This document shows positions 1 to 8,086 of a stretch of DNA of 64,000 nt, piece after piece; position 1 is the first letter of the stretch; each line of letters begins with the position of its first letter. The DNA comes from Fibrisoma limi BUZ 3 (GTDB lineage Bacteria; Bacteroidota; Bacteroidia; Cytophagales; Spirosomataceae). A program made the position numbers and the translations under genes. Below the pieces are notes generated by a model. It was not told the DNA's origin. It worked only from the letters and a program-made list of their open reading frames with translations, and searched no databases. The DNA is taken from contig NZ_CAIT01000004.1 of NCBI RefSeq assembly GCF_000296815.2, positions 1 through 64,000 of the forward strand. Direction: 5' to 3'.

Positions 1-1
1 T

Positions 2-1162
2 ACCGACGTAACCGAGCAACTGGCCCCTGGACTGGCTGATGCCGGTCTGGTGTGCGCGGCCCTCTGGTCCGACTACGACAACGATGGTTGGCTGGACCTA
101 CTGGTCACCGGTGAGTGGATGCCGGTCATGGTGTTTAAGAACCGCATGGGGCGTGGGGTTAAGGGCACGGAACAACCGTCCGATGGTCGAGAACCAGCCT
201 TTGCACTCAGCACTCAACCCTTAGCGCCCGCGGGCTGGTGGAATAGTCTGACCGCTGGTGACTTTGACAACGATGGCGACATGGATTACGTAGCCGGGAA
301 CCTGGGCCTGAATACCCGCTACCGGGCGTCGGAAAAGGAACCCGTTTCAGTGTATGCGGCCGATTATGACCAGAACGGGACGCTTGACCCAATTATAACC
401 TGGTTCAATCAGGGTAAAGAGTATTCGGCACACCCCCGCGAAACGCTGACTGATCAGATGCCCGCGTTCCGCAAACAGTTTACTTCCTACGCTGCCTACG
501 GCAAAAAGCCATTTTCCGATATGCTACCAGACGAGCAGCGGTCCAGAGCGCTGGTGCGACGGGCTACGTATTTCGCGTCGGTTTATCTCGAAAACAAGGG
601 TGCGGGTACGTTTCGCGTACGGCCACTGCCGACCGAAGCCCAACTGTCGCCAGTGTTCGGCATGGTCCCGGCCGATGTAAATGAAGATGGAAATCTGGAT
701 TTGCTGCTGATCGGCAACGACTACGCAGCCGATGTTCTGTCCGGCTGGAACGATGCAGGGATTGGCCTGTATTTGCAGGGCGACGGCCGGGGCGCTTTTA
801 GGCCCGCCCCCGTTGGTCGTTCCGGGTTCGTGGTGGATAGAGATGCCAAAGCCCTGGCCGAGCTGACGCGACCATCGGGGCAACCGCTTTTCCTGGCTAC
901 GCAGAATCAGGACAGTCTGCGCGTGTTTGCACCAAGCCGACCCTTACAGAGCAAAACGATTCGACTGATGCCGACGGATCAGTACGTTCTGGCGACACTG
1001 CCGAACGGAAAAAAGCAGAAAATAGAGGGGTATTGGGGCGCATCGTACCTGGCTCAATCGTCGCGAACGGTGCGGTTGCCGGTCGGTACATTAGTCGCGG
1101 AGGTTGTCGGCCTGAAGGAGCGTCGAACCGTCAGGCTGATGGAGGAAGTTGCCCATAAATGA
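2..1162 (+). CDS. FG-GAP/VCBS repeat protein, 5' end outside the window
   Basis: The frame is open to the left edge, so the gene starts before the window and the internal GTG at 50 is not its start. At least four calcium-loop motifs of the D-x-D-x-D-G-x-x-D kind are visible (DYDNDGWLD, DFDNDGDMD, DYDQNGTLD, DVNEDGNLD). These are the signature of FG-GAP/VCBS beta-propeller repeats found in secreted or surface proteins of Bacteroidota. The C-terminus (about the last 60 residues) resembles the ASPIC/UnbV-type tail of such proteins. The ligand or partner is unknown. The gene ends at a hairpin shared with the convergent protease gene. Confidence 0.8.
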   Translation, partial: TDVTEQLAPGLADAGLVCAALWSDYDNDGWLDLLVTGEWMPVMVFKNRMGRGVKGTEQPSDGREPAFALSTQPLAPAGWWNSLTAGDFDNDGDMDYVAGNLGLNTRYRASEKEPVSVYAADYDQNGTLDPIITWFNQGKEYSAHPRETLTDQMPAFRKQFTSYAAYGKKPFSDMLPDEQRSRALVRRATYFASVYLENKGAGTFRVRPLPTEAQLSPVFGMVPADVNEDGNLDLLLIGNDYAADVLSGWNDAGIGLYLQGDGRGAFRPAPVGRSGFVVDRDAKALAELTRPSGQPLFLATQNQDSLRVFAPSRPLQSKTIRLMPTDQYVLATLPNGKKQKIEGYWGASYLAQSSRTVRLPVGTLVAEVVGLKERRTVRLMEEVAHK

Positions 1163-1163
1163 A

Positions 1164-1197
1164 CAAAGCCCGGACGGTTGGAGCCATCCGGGCTTTG
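1164..1197. terminator. Bidirectional hairpin terminator
   Basis: Arms CAAAGCCCGGA (1164-1174) and TCCGGGCTTTG (1187-1197) pair perfectly. The hairpin lies between two convergent genes and has A-rich and T-rich flanks, so it can serve both. Confidence 0.8.
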
Positions 1198-1211
1198 TTT
1201 ATGAAAGCGAT

Positions 1212-2231
1212 TTATTTTTCGTGCTTAAACACTTTTACCTGATACACGTAGCTCTGCATCCGCTTGATCTGCTGCTTGCGGGGCAGATGCACCAGGGTAT
1301 TTTTTCGGTTCAGGTTCAGCGGAATGCCTTTCAGCGAATCGCTCGGAATGCTTTCCAGCGCCTTGAAGAGGTAGTTCGTTTTTACCGCGAAGCTAACACC
1401 CTCAGAGGTGGTCTGTTTGGCGCTGATGATACCAATCACATTACCCCGCTCGTCAAGCAGCGGACCGCCCGAGTTACCCGGATTCACGCTGATTGCCACC
1501 TGATAGGCAACCGTATCGCCCCGGTAGCCGGTTCCCGAACTCAGGTACCCTTCTCCATACACGATCTCCTCGCGTGGGTAACCCAGGGTGAACACGCGTT
1601 CGCCCAGCTCGGAAGACCTTCCGTCGAAGCTATACGGAACAGTTGGTAGTGGCTGAAAAGCGCTATCCTCGCGAAGCTGGAGAATAGCCAGATCATGCTC
1701 CTTATCAGAGTGGACCACCCGCGCTTTATACACTTCGCCTTTCTGACTCTGTACGTAAATTGAATCAGCCTCCTGCACAATGTGATTGCTCGTTATAAAA
1801 TAGCCATCGGCCGTCAGCAGAAAACCCGTACCGGCTACCTGACCCGGGTTTACGCTCAGGGCGCGGCTCCGGCCGGTGATATCGTTCAGAAGTTGCTTCT
1901 GGGACGATTTTATGGCCTGAATATCCCGCCGAAGCAGGCTGTACTGCTGTTGTTGCTGGTGGCTTTGCTGGTATTGCCGATACAGAAAAATTGTGCCGAA
2001 CGTTGTCAGTAAAGCTACCGAAGCTGCCACGGCGAGTGTGGTACGGTAAGTCTGCCAGAACGTTCGGATGCGACCGGGCTGTACCGTTTCATCGCGGTAC
2101 AATCCAGCTTCCTCACGCATTGATTCCATATTTAGCCCTGCGTGAATCTGTGCGAGCTGCTGCCGGAACCGGATGCGCTCGCCGTACGCCAGCAGCGCAC
2201 GTTCAATATCCTGGTCGTCGTTCGTTTCCAT
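1212..2231 (-). CDS. Membrane-anchored trypsin-like serine protease (S1C, HtrA-type)
   Basis: 339 residues. Residues 1-60 are charged and probably cytoplasmic, 65-84 form one membrane segment, and 88-120 are Gln-rich and coiled-coil-like. A trypsin-like domain follows at about 130-275. The triad is visible: His150 in TSNHIV, Asp180 in HDLAIL and Ser254 in GNSGGP. No PDZ domain is seen, unlike DegP. It lies 141 bp downstream of an ECF sigma gene on the same strand. The layout (cytoplasmic N-terminus, one TM, periplasmic domain) is that of an anti-sigma factor, so a role in sigma control is plausible, but this is inference. The family assignment is firm. Confidence 0.85.
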   Translation of the reverse strand: METNDDQDIERALLAYGERIRFRQQLAQIHAGLNMESMREEAGLYRDETVQPGRIRTFWQTYRTTLAVAASVALLTTFGTIFLYRQYQQSHQQQQQYSLLRRDIQAIKSSQKQLLNDITGRSRALSVNPGQVAGTGFLLTADGYFITSNHIVQEADSIYVQSQKGEVYKARVVHSDKEHDLAILQLREDSAFQPLPTVPYSFDGRSSELGERVFTLGYPREEIVYGEGYLSSGTGYRGDTVAYQVAISVNPGNSGGPLLDERGNVIGIISAKQTTSEGVSFAVKTNYLFKALESIPSDSLKGIPLNLNRKNTLVHLPRKQQIKRMQSYVYQVKVFKHEK

Positions 2232-2254
2232 GACTTTAATGGGTTGCAGTGGTT

Positions 2255-2366
2255 GGTTACTGGTTTACGGTTTTCAGTGCACTGTTAATGACAGGAAACC
2301 CCGACAGTACTGACATCACTGGTGGGATTTGCCAGTTGTCCGCTGAAAACCGTAAACTGACTAACC
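2255..2366. repeat. Imperfect inverted repeat with TTTACGGTTTTCAG arms
   Basis: The left arm (2255-2277) and right arm (2344-2366) pair over about 23 bases. The arm core TTTACGGTTTTCAG recurs at 53830-53844 in another intergenic space, so this is a dispersed element. It lies between the sigma and protease genes and could form a large hairpin in their common transcript. Confidence 0.6.
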
Positions 2367-2372
2367 GTATAG

Positions 2373-2942
2373 CTACTGTTTGTATTCCGAGAAAAACAAC
2401 CGCTTCAGTCGCTGAAGACACTTGTATTTCTGCGTTTTGGCATTGTCGGCATTGGTGTACCCGAATTTTTCGGTGATGTCCTGCATGGACAAATGCCGCG
2501 TATAAAAATCTTCCAGCAACGTGCGGCAGGGTTCGCCGAGTCGTTCGAGCGAATCCGTCATCAGATCAAACTGACGGTTTCGTTCCTCGTGGTCGGTCAG
2601 GTCGTCGTCTACCGCAACGACTGCTTCTGTATCATTAATAAAATGTCGGTTTCGTTGAGCCAGTTGTTTGAGCCACAGCCGCCGACCTACCGAATAGAGG
2701 TACGTCTTCAACTGACAGTTTAGCTCCAACGAGCCGTGCGTCACTTTCTCATACAACACGACCAGCACCTCCTGATAGATGTCCTTAGCATCATCCTCGC
2801 TACCGCTGTTGCTCGTCACGAAATGCAGAACCATCGGAAAATACCGACGGTAGAGTTGTGTCAGTACGGCATCGGAGCCGCTGGCCAGCCCTATCAGCAA
2901 CTCGTCGTCGGTCAGCAGTACTCCTCCGCTACTTCTTCTCAT
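2373..2942 (-). CDS. ECF-type RNA polymerase sigma factor
   Basis: 189 residues. The sigma-70 region 2 is at about 25-95 (LYRRYFPMVLHFV, DAKDIYQEVLVVLYEK) and region 4 is near the C-terminus (MQDITEKFGYTNADNAKTQK). It directs core RNA polymerase to a specific promoter set, which cannot be read from this window. Downstream on the same strand is a membrane-anchored trypsin-like protease. No FecR-type anti-sigma gene is adjacent, which makes the protease or a product elsewhere the likely control partner (inference). Confidence 0.88.
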   Translation of the reverse strand: MRRSSGGVLLTDDELLIGLASGSDAVLTQLYRRYFPMVLHFVTSNSGSEDDAKDIYQEVLVVLYEKVTHGSLELNCQLKTYLYSVGRRLWLKQLAQRNRHFINDTEAVVAVDDDLTDHEERNRQFDLMTDSLERLGEPCRTLLEDFYTRHLSMQDITEKFGYTNADNAKTQKYKCLQRLKRLFFSEYKQ

Positions 2943-3079
2943 TACGTTGCGTCACTACTTAATACGGATACACCTTAAACGTAACCCAAAAAAAGTTAAA
3001 AAATAGTGGGTTACCTTTTCGTAAACGGTGTATTAAAGTCGACAATTTACCATTAACAACGCTTAAACACCCCAAAATC

Positions 3080-3280
3080 ATGAAAGCTATTGCAAAATCT
3101 GCGTTCTTCTTCATGGCAATGATCGCCCTGGCTACTTCTTGCTCATCTAAGAAGACTGAAACTGAATCAGCCGCTGGTACTGAAAGCACGATGTCTACGG
3201 ATTCATCTACGATGATGTCTACCGATTCAACGATGGCTACGGACTCAGCGTCAACGATGTCATCTGATAGCGCTCGTTAA
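3080..3280 (+). CDS. Small Ser/Thr/Met-rich lipoprotein
   Basis: 66 residues with a lipoprotein signal peptide (lipobox ATSC, Cys21). The mature part is almost entirely Ser, Thr, Asp, Met and Ala, with repeated STMxxTDS-like units, so it is probably disordered. Function is unknown. A strong terminator follows at once, suggesting a monocistronic, possibly well expressed gene. Such short low-complexity lipoproteins are frequent in Cytophagales. Confidence 0.7.
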   Translation: MKAIAKSAFFFMAMIALATSCSSKKTETESAAGTESTMSTDSSTMMSTDSTMATDSASTMSSDSAR

Positions 3281-3333
3281 TTAGTTGAGGCACGACTGCC
3301 GGTTAATTACCGACATCGCTATACAACCTACGG

Positions 3334-3362
3334 AAAACCCCGCTTCAATGTGGGGTTTTTTT
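3334..3362 (+). terminator. Rho-independent terminator
   Basis: AAAACCCC (3334-3341) pairs with GGGGTTTT (3352-3359) around a 10-base loop, followed by further T residues. It ends the small lipoprotein gene. Confidence 0.8.
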
Positions 3363-3501
3363 GTTGGCTTTATTATAAAGTAACATGCCATTTCGTGGGT
3401 TCGTTTCCGTTCATACCACGATTCTCCACTATTGTACAAGATCGTTTGCCTGCCTGTTAAAAAATAACAAACTTTATAGGGTTCGATAAATCTATTCATC
3501 A

Positions 3502-3987
3502 ATGGCTGTTATCTCCCTGACTATTAACGGCAAGAAGCGCACGATCAACGCCGATCCGCAAATGCCGCTGCTGTGGGCCGTTCGTGATGTGGTGGGGCTG
3601 AAAGGTACGAAGTTCGGTTGCGGCATGGCGCAGTGCGGAGCCTGCACCGTACACCTGAACGGAAAGCCCATCCGCTCGTGCATCACTCCTGTTTCGACCG
3701 TTGCCAACAAGAAAATTACGACCATTGAGGGCGTTGGCAGCGAAGCCCGCTTACATCCTGTTCAACAGGCGTGGATCGAAGAGCAGGTCCCGCAGTGTGG
3801 CTATTGCCAGTCCGGCCAGATTATGTCGGCCGTGGCGCTGCTGAACACAAACCCAGACCCAACTGATGCCGAGATTGATCAGGCCATGAGTGGTAACATC
3901 TGCCGCTGTGGTACCTACAATCGCGTTCGAAAGGCCATCCACCGGGCTTCAGATATGATGAAGGAATCCGCCCTGAAGACTAAATAA
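3502..3987 (+). CDS. iorA: [2Fe-2S] subunit of an isoquinoline 1-oxidoreductase-type molybdenum hydroxylase
   Basis: 161 residues. The plant-type ferredoxin cluster is bound by Cys40, Cys45, Cys48 and Cys60 (CGMAQCGAC). The second, all-helical cluster domain uses CGYC (Cys99, Cys102) and CRC (Cys134, Cys136). The length is normal for the family. The subunit passes electrons from the molybdenum centre of the partner encoded 3 bp downstream. There is no separate FAD subunit gene, which fits the IorAB type. The real substrate (N-heterocycle or aldehyde) cannot be read from sequence. Confidence 0.9.
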   Translation: MAVISLTINGKKRTINADPQMPLLWAVRDVVGLKGTKFGCGMAQCGACTVHLNGKPIRSCITPVSTVANKKITTIEGVGSEARLHPVQQAWIEEQVPQCGYCQSGQIMSAVALLNTNPDPTDAEIDQAMSGNICRCGTYNRVRKAIHRASDMMKESALKTK

Positions 3988-3990
3988 TCC

Positions 3991-6171
3991 ATGAAACAGC
4001 AACCTTCTTTATCCCTGAACCGCCGGGCGTTTCTGAAAACCGGCGGCCTGACCGTATCGTCGCTGGTCATCGGCTTCAATTCGGCGCAGGCTGGTAGCGA
4101 ACTGGTTAATCTCAGCGAACGAGTGGCTGAGAAGGCGCTGGTGTCGCTGGAAGTCAGTCCGCTGGTCATTCTGGAGAATACCGGAAAGATTATTCTGATG
4201 GCGCACAAACCCGAAATCGGACAGGGGACGTTCCAGTCGATGCCCCTGATTGTGGCTGAAGAGTTGGAGGTATCGCTCGACCAGGTAGAGATCCGGCAGG
4301 CAATGGCCGATAAAAAATTTGGGAATATGGGCGTCGGGGGTAGCTATAGCGTTCGGAGTGAATGGGCAAACCTTCGTAAAGCCGGAGCAGCCGCCCGCGA
4401 GATGCTGACCCAGGCGGCAGCCAAAACCTGGAACGTTCCGGTGGACGAGTGCTACGCCAGAGAAGGTAAGATTTTTCATAAGCCCACCGGTAAAAGTTCC
4501 TCCTACGGTGCGCTCACCGAGATCGCCAAAACACTCGACGTACCCAAGGAACCGAAGCTGAAAGACGCCAAGGAGTTCCGGCTCGTTGGGAAGCCAAGCA
4601 AACGCCCGGATATTCCGGCCAAAGTGACCGGGCGGGCAAAATTCGGTATTGATGCTGAAGTGCCCGGGATGCTGTATGCCTCCGTTGACCGAGCCCCCGT
4701 CATGCAGGCTACCATAAAGTCGTTCGAGGATACGGCGGCTAAAAAGATACCGGGTGTTCAGCACGTGCTGAAGGCTGAGCGGAAGATGAATAAAAACACC
4801 TTTCAGGGGGTTGCCGTGCTGGCGGATACTTACTGGGCTGCCCTTCAGGGACGACGGGCGCTGAAGGTTGAATGGGATAACGGCCAGTACGGTGCGTTTA
4901 ATTCGGCCGATATAACGGCCAGGTTTAAGGAGTTGGCCAAAACGGATGGGCATGTCGATACCAATAAAGGCGATTTCGATACTGCCTTTGCCGGGGCCAC
5001 CAAAAAACTGGAGGCTGACTATGAACTGCCGTTCGCGGCACATGCACCGATGGAGCCGCAGAACTGCCTGGCTTCCGTAAAAGGCGATACGGTCGAAATC
5101 TGGACATCGACCCAGCTACCCGACGATGTGCAGAAGGAAACGGCAAAATACCTCAATATTCCGCCCGAGAACGTAATGGTGCATGTGCTGTTTGTAGGGG
5201 GCGGTTTTGGTCGCCGGTTATTTCTGGACCAGGTGATGGAAGCCGTGTACCTGTCGAAGCAGGTGGGCCGGCCGGTGAAAGTGGTCTGGACCCGCGAAGA
5301 CGACATGGCGGGCGGTCCGTACCGCCCGGCTACGTACAGTCGGCTCCGGGCCGGATTTGATGGCGCTGGTAAGCCGGTCGCATTTCAGCACAAAGTGGTG
5401 GCCCCCTCTATCAACGATACGCAGTTTGGCAGTAAAGACCCCGCCAAACGACAGGATGATGGCGCTATGGAGGGCCTGAAGGAAGCCCCCTACGATATTC
5501 CGAATCTCCGGTTCAACAACGTTTTCGCCGACGTGCCGGTACCGATGGGCTGGTGGCGGGCCGTCTATTCAGCAACGACCTGCTTTGCGCACGAGAGCTT
5601 CGTGGACGAAATGGCCCATGCCGTCGGGCAGGACCCGCTGGCGTTTCGATTAAACCTGATCGGGGAAAATACCCGCATGAAAAACCTGCTGACGTTCCTG
5701 CGCGAGCAGAGTGGCTGGGAAAAGCCCTTGCCGGCCGGGTGGGGGAAGGGCGTTGCGTTCTGGCAGTTTTTCGCCGGGCAGGCCGGGCACGTCGTATACG
5801 TATCAAAAACCGACAAAGGGGTCAAGATCGAAAAGATCGTCGCGGCCGTTGACTGCGGCACGGCCGTAAATCCGGACAACGTTCGCTCGCAGATCGAGGG
5901 AGGAACGGTTATGGGGCTGACGGCGGCTCTGAAAAGTGCGATTACGTTTGAGGAAGGCCGCGCCAAACAAACCAACTTTCACGACTATCAGATGCTGCGT
6001 CTGAACGAAACGCCACCCATTGAGGTACACATCCTGCCGAGTTCTGAGTCGCCGATTGGCGTTGGGGAGCCAGGCTTGCCGCCCGCAGCCCCGGCTCTGG
6101 CAAACGCCATCTTTGCGGCAACGGGCAAACGCGTTCGTAAGCTGCCGTTCGATATCAACGATCTGGGGTAA
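3991..6171 (+). CDS. iorB: Molybdopterin-binding subunit of an IorB-type hydroxylase, Tat-exported
   Basis: 726 residues. A twin-arginine signal (NRRAFLK at 10-16) predicts export after folding with cofactor. Aldehyde oxidase/xanthine dehydrogenase molybdopterin-binding motifs are present: EIGQGTFQSMP near 75, GGGFGRR near 403, and the GVGEPG motif whose Glu693 is the expected catalytic base. It forms a heterodimer with the preceding [2Fe-2S] subunit. Its 3' end overlaps the convergent MocA-like gene by 17 bp. Maturation genes lie next door, supporting a functional molybdoenzyme. Confidence 0.88.
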   Translation: MKQQPSLSLNRRAFLKTGGLTVSSLVIGFNSAQAGSELVNLSERVAEKALVSLEVSPLVILENTGKIILMAHKPEIGQGTFQSMPLIVAEELEVSLDQVEIRQAMADKKFGNMGVGGSYSVRSEWANLRKAGAAAREMLTQAAAKTWNVPVDECYAREGKIFHKPTGKSSSYGALTEIAKTLDVPKEPKLKDAKEFRLVGKPSKRPDIPAKVTGRAKFGIDAEVPGMLYASVDRAPVMQATIKSFEDTAAKKIPGVQHVLKAERKMNKNTFQGVAVLADTYWAALQGRRALKVEWDNGQYGAFNSADITARFKELAKTDGHVDTNKGDFDTAFAGATKKLEADYELPFAAHAPMEPQNCLASVKGDTVEIWTSTQLPDDVQKETAKYLNIPPENVMVHVLFVGGGFGRRLFLDQVMEAVYLSKQVGRPVKVVWTREDDMAGGPYRPATYSRLRAGFDGAGKPVAFQHKVVAPSINDTQFGSKDPAKRQDDGAMEGLKEAPYDIPNLRFNNVFADVPVPMGWWRAVYSATTCFAHESFVDEMAHAVGQDPLAFRLNLIGENTRMKNLLTFLREQSGWEKPLPAGWGKGVAFWQFFAGQAGHVVYVSKTDKGVKIEKIVAAVDCGTAVNPDNVRSQIEGGTVMGLTAALKSAITFEEGRAKQTNFHDYQMLRLNETPPIEVHILPSSESPIGVGEPGLPPAAPALANAIFAATGKRVRKLPFDINDLG

Positions 6172-6781
6172 CCCGATTGTCGTCTGACTGGCTCTGGTTG
6201 AACTCTTCAACGTCCTGCCAGGAGTCCAGATCAATGGCCGCCGGCTCAAAACCGACTTCAGCGAGGTCGGTTTTGTTGTTTTTCAGGATGTACCGAGCGC
6301 CCTGATCGCCGGTAAGGGCCAGCAGTTTGTCGAAATATGATTGGGTGAACAGAGCCGGTACGCCCACCGAACCCGCATAGCGGCAAGCTACAATCGGCTG
6401 GCCGGTTCGTCCGTGCGTGTCAATCAATTCCTGAATCAGCTCAGGCGTAATCAACGGCTGGTCGCAAAGGAGCACAATCACTGCGTCGAGCGCAGGATGC
6501 TGTGTCAGCAACGAATCCAGCCCAGCCTTTAGCGACGTAGCCATGCCGTCCGACCAGTGCGGGTTGTCGACGATCGTAACAGGGTAGTTCAGAAGTTCGG
6601 GACGTACGTTGTCACGGTTGGCCCCAAGTACCACCGCTACGGGACCATCCGGACAGGCCGTCAGGGCGGTCTGCGTAATACGTTGGATCAGAGTCGAGCC
6701 GTTCAGGGCTAGCAATTGCTTGGGTTGGCCTCCAAAACGGGTTGCTGCCCCAGCCGCCAGAATAATGATGCCGATACGCAC
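6155..6781 (-). CDS. mocA: MocA/MobA-like molybdenum cofactor nucleotidyltransferase
   Basis: 208 residues. The nucleotide-binding loop LAAGAATRFGGQPKQLL (8-24), the metal-binding CDQP (106-109) and GDQGAR mark an NTP-transferase of the MobA-like family. MocA enzymes convert molybdopterin-molybdenum to its cytosine dinucleotide form, which hydroxylases of the IorB kind use. It is second in an operon with xdhC (8 bp gap) and faces its probable client enzyme. Cytidylyl rather than guanylyl transfer is inferred from the context. Confidence 0.82.
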   Translation of the reverse strand: MRIGIIILAAGAATRFGGQPKQLLALNGSTLIQRITQTALTACPDGPVAVVLGANRDNVRPELLNYPVTIVDNPHWSDGMATSLKAGLDSLLTQHPALDAVIVLLCDQPLITPELIQELIDTHGRTGQPIVACRYAGSVGVPALFTQSYFDKLLALTGDQGARYILKNNKTDLAEVGFEPAAIDLDSWQDVEEFNQSQSDDNRVTPDR

Positions 6782-6789
6782 GCCGTTAG

Positions 6790-7764
6790 TCAGGATTCGA
6801 TGGGTGTTGGCTGTTCCACCGGCTGGTGAATAGGCGCGTTCTTGAATTTAAGCGGACGGGCTGAAGTCTGCCGAAAAACAGCCTGCACTTCCGACACAAT
6901 GGAGAGCGCAATTTCGGGCGGGTTTTCAGCGCCGATGTCGAGGCCAACCGGCGCAAAAATTCGGTCGTAGTCTGATGGCTGCACAACATCGGCAAGTTCA
7001 TCAAGGAGTGCATCGCCCCGCTTTTTCGGGCCCAGAATACCGATGTACCGAATGTCGGTCTGGAGCAGTTCGCGCAACACCGACCGGTCGAATTTGTAAT
7101 TGTGCGAAATCAGGACGGCCGCTGAGTATTGATCGATGGTTACTGACTGCCTAACGTTATCGCGCTGAATAGCCAGCAACTGATCGGCCTGGGCAAACCG
7201 TTTGGGGTTGAGGTGCGCTACGCAGTCGTCGGCGACGACCACGTGCCAGCCTATCATCTTCGCCTGTGCCACGAGCGGAATGGCGTCATAGCCCGCGCCG
7301 AACACCAGCAACTGAATATCCGGTTTGAGCTGTTCGGTAAAGAATTCACCGTTAGGCAGGGGTTTCGACAGTTCGACCTCGCGCCGGTCCTGAAGAATCT
7401 GATCAAGTACTTCGAGCGAGTTGTCCGAATCGGCCGGGTTGAGCGGCTCAATCATTACATCCAGTACCCCGTGGCAGCCGAGGCCAATGCCGAAGTTTTC
7501 GCCGTCGGGCTGGGTGGTGTCGTAGGTCACGAGCCTGGCCTGACCGGATTGCATCACCTCGCGGGCCTTACGCAGGGCATCGCCCTCCAGACAACCGCCA
7601 CTGATGGCACCGGTCCAGTGGCCGTCGTCGGTGATGAGCATCCGCGCTCCGGGTCGCCGGTAGCCGGAGCCTTTCAAGCCAATCACCGTAGCCAGCGCGG
7701 CCTTACGCTGGGTGAAGTCGACTTTTCGATACGTGTCAATTATATGTTTGAATTCGCTGATCAT
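6790..7764 (-). CDS. xdhC: XdhC/CoxI family molybdenum cofactor insertion and sulfuration factor
   Basis: I start the gene at ATG 7764, giving 324 residues that begin MISEFKHII. The open frame extends upstream but that stretch is not family-like and contains the promoter. The N-terminal XdhC/CoxI domain carries KGSGYRRPGARM and SGGCLEGD. The C-terminal Rossmann-type domain has LLVFGAGYDAIPL, then GILGPKKR and GLDIGAENPPEIALSI. The family binds molybdopterin cofactor, helps sulfurate it and delivers it to hydroxylases. The neighbours iorAB are the likely clients. Confidence 0.87.
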   Translation of the reverse strand: MISEFKHIIDTYRKVDFTQRKAALATVIGLKGSGYRRPGARMLITDDGHWTGAISGGCLEGDALRKAREVMQSGQARLVTYDTTQPDGENFGIGLGCHGVLDVMIEPLNPADSDNSLEVLDQILQDRREVELSKPLPNGEFFTEQLKPDIQLLVFGAGYDAIPLVAQAKMIGWHVVVADDCVAHLNPKRFAQADQLLAIQRDNVRQSVTIDQYSAAVLISHNYKFDRSVLRELLQTDIRYIGILGPKKRGDALLDELADVVQPSDYDRIFAPVGLDIGAENPPEIALSIVSEVQAVFRQTSARPLKFKNAPIHQPVEQPTPIES

Positions 7765-7809
7765 GCGTGCCGTTCTTCTGATACGTTTGTCGCTGCACTT
7801 TCCAATACG

Positions 7810-7840
7810 GAAATTTACTAAACATAGAACTATCCACAAA
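7810..7840 (-). promoter_or_regulatory. Bacteroidota-type promoter of xdhC-mocA
   Basis: On the minus strand TTTG (7840-7837) is followed after 19 bases by TAAATTTC (7817-7810), one mismatch from TTTG-N19/20-TAnnTTTG. It lies about 45 bp before the chosen ATG. In the rest of the gap between xdhC and the hybrid sensor (7841-8086) I see only AT-rich sequence that probably holds the sensor's promoter. Confidence 0.5.
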
Positions 7841-8086
7841 CGATTCGGGATGAGTGGATATCGTAATGTTAGTATAGAAAACGAGCAGACGCTGGCCATT
7901 GGCCGGCCCGGCCGCTTTTGTGTAGCTTAATTAAGGTTTATACTTAAACGCTAGGATTTACATATCAACTACCTGATATTTTTTCATTGTGGCTAATTTA
8001 TCCTGAAATATTACTAAATTGAATCCCTGCTTTTAAAAAGAGTTGCGCTTCTACGGTCAGAAAGAAGCTATTATACTTAACGTACT

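Noticed and set aside
4009-5043. 344-codon ORF antisense to iorB
   Set aside because: It mirrors a well-supported gene on the other strand, has no recognisable motif and comes from GC-rich codon positions.
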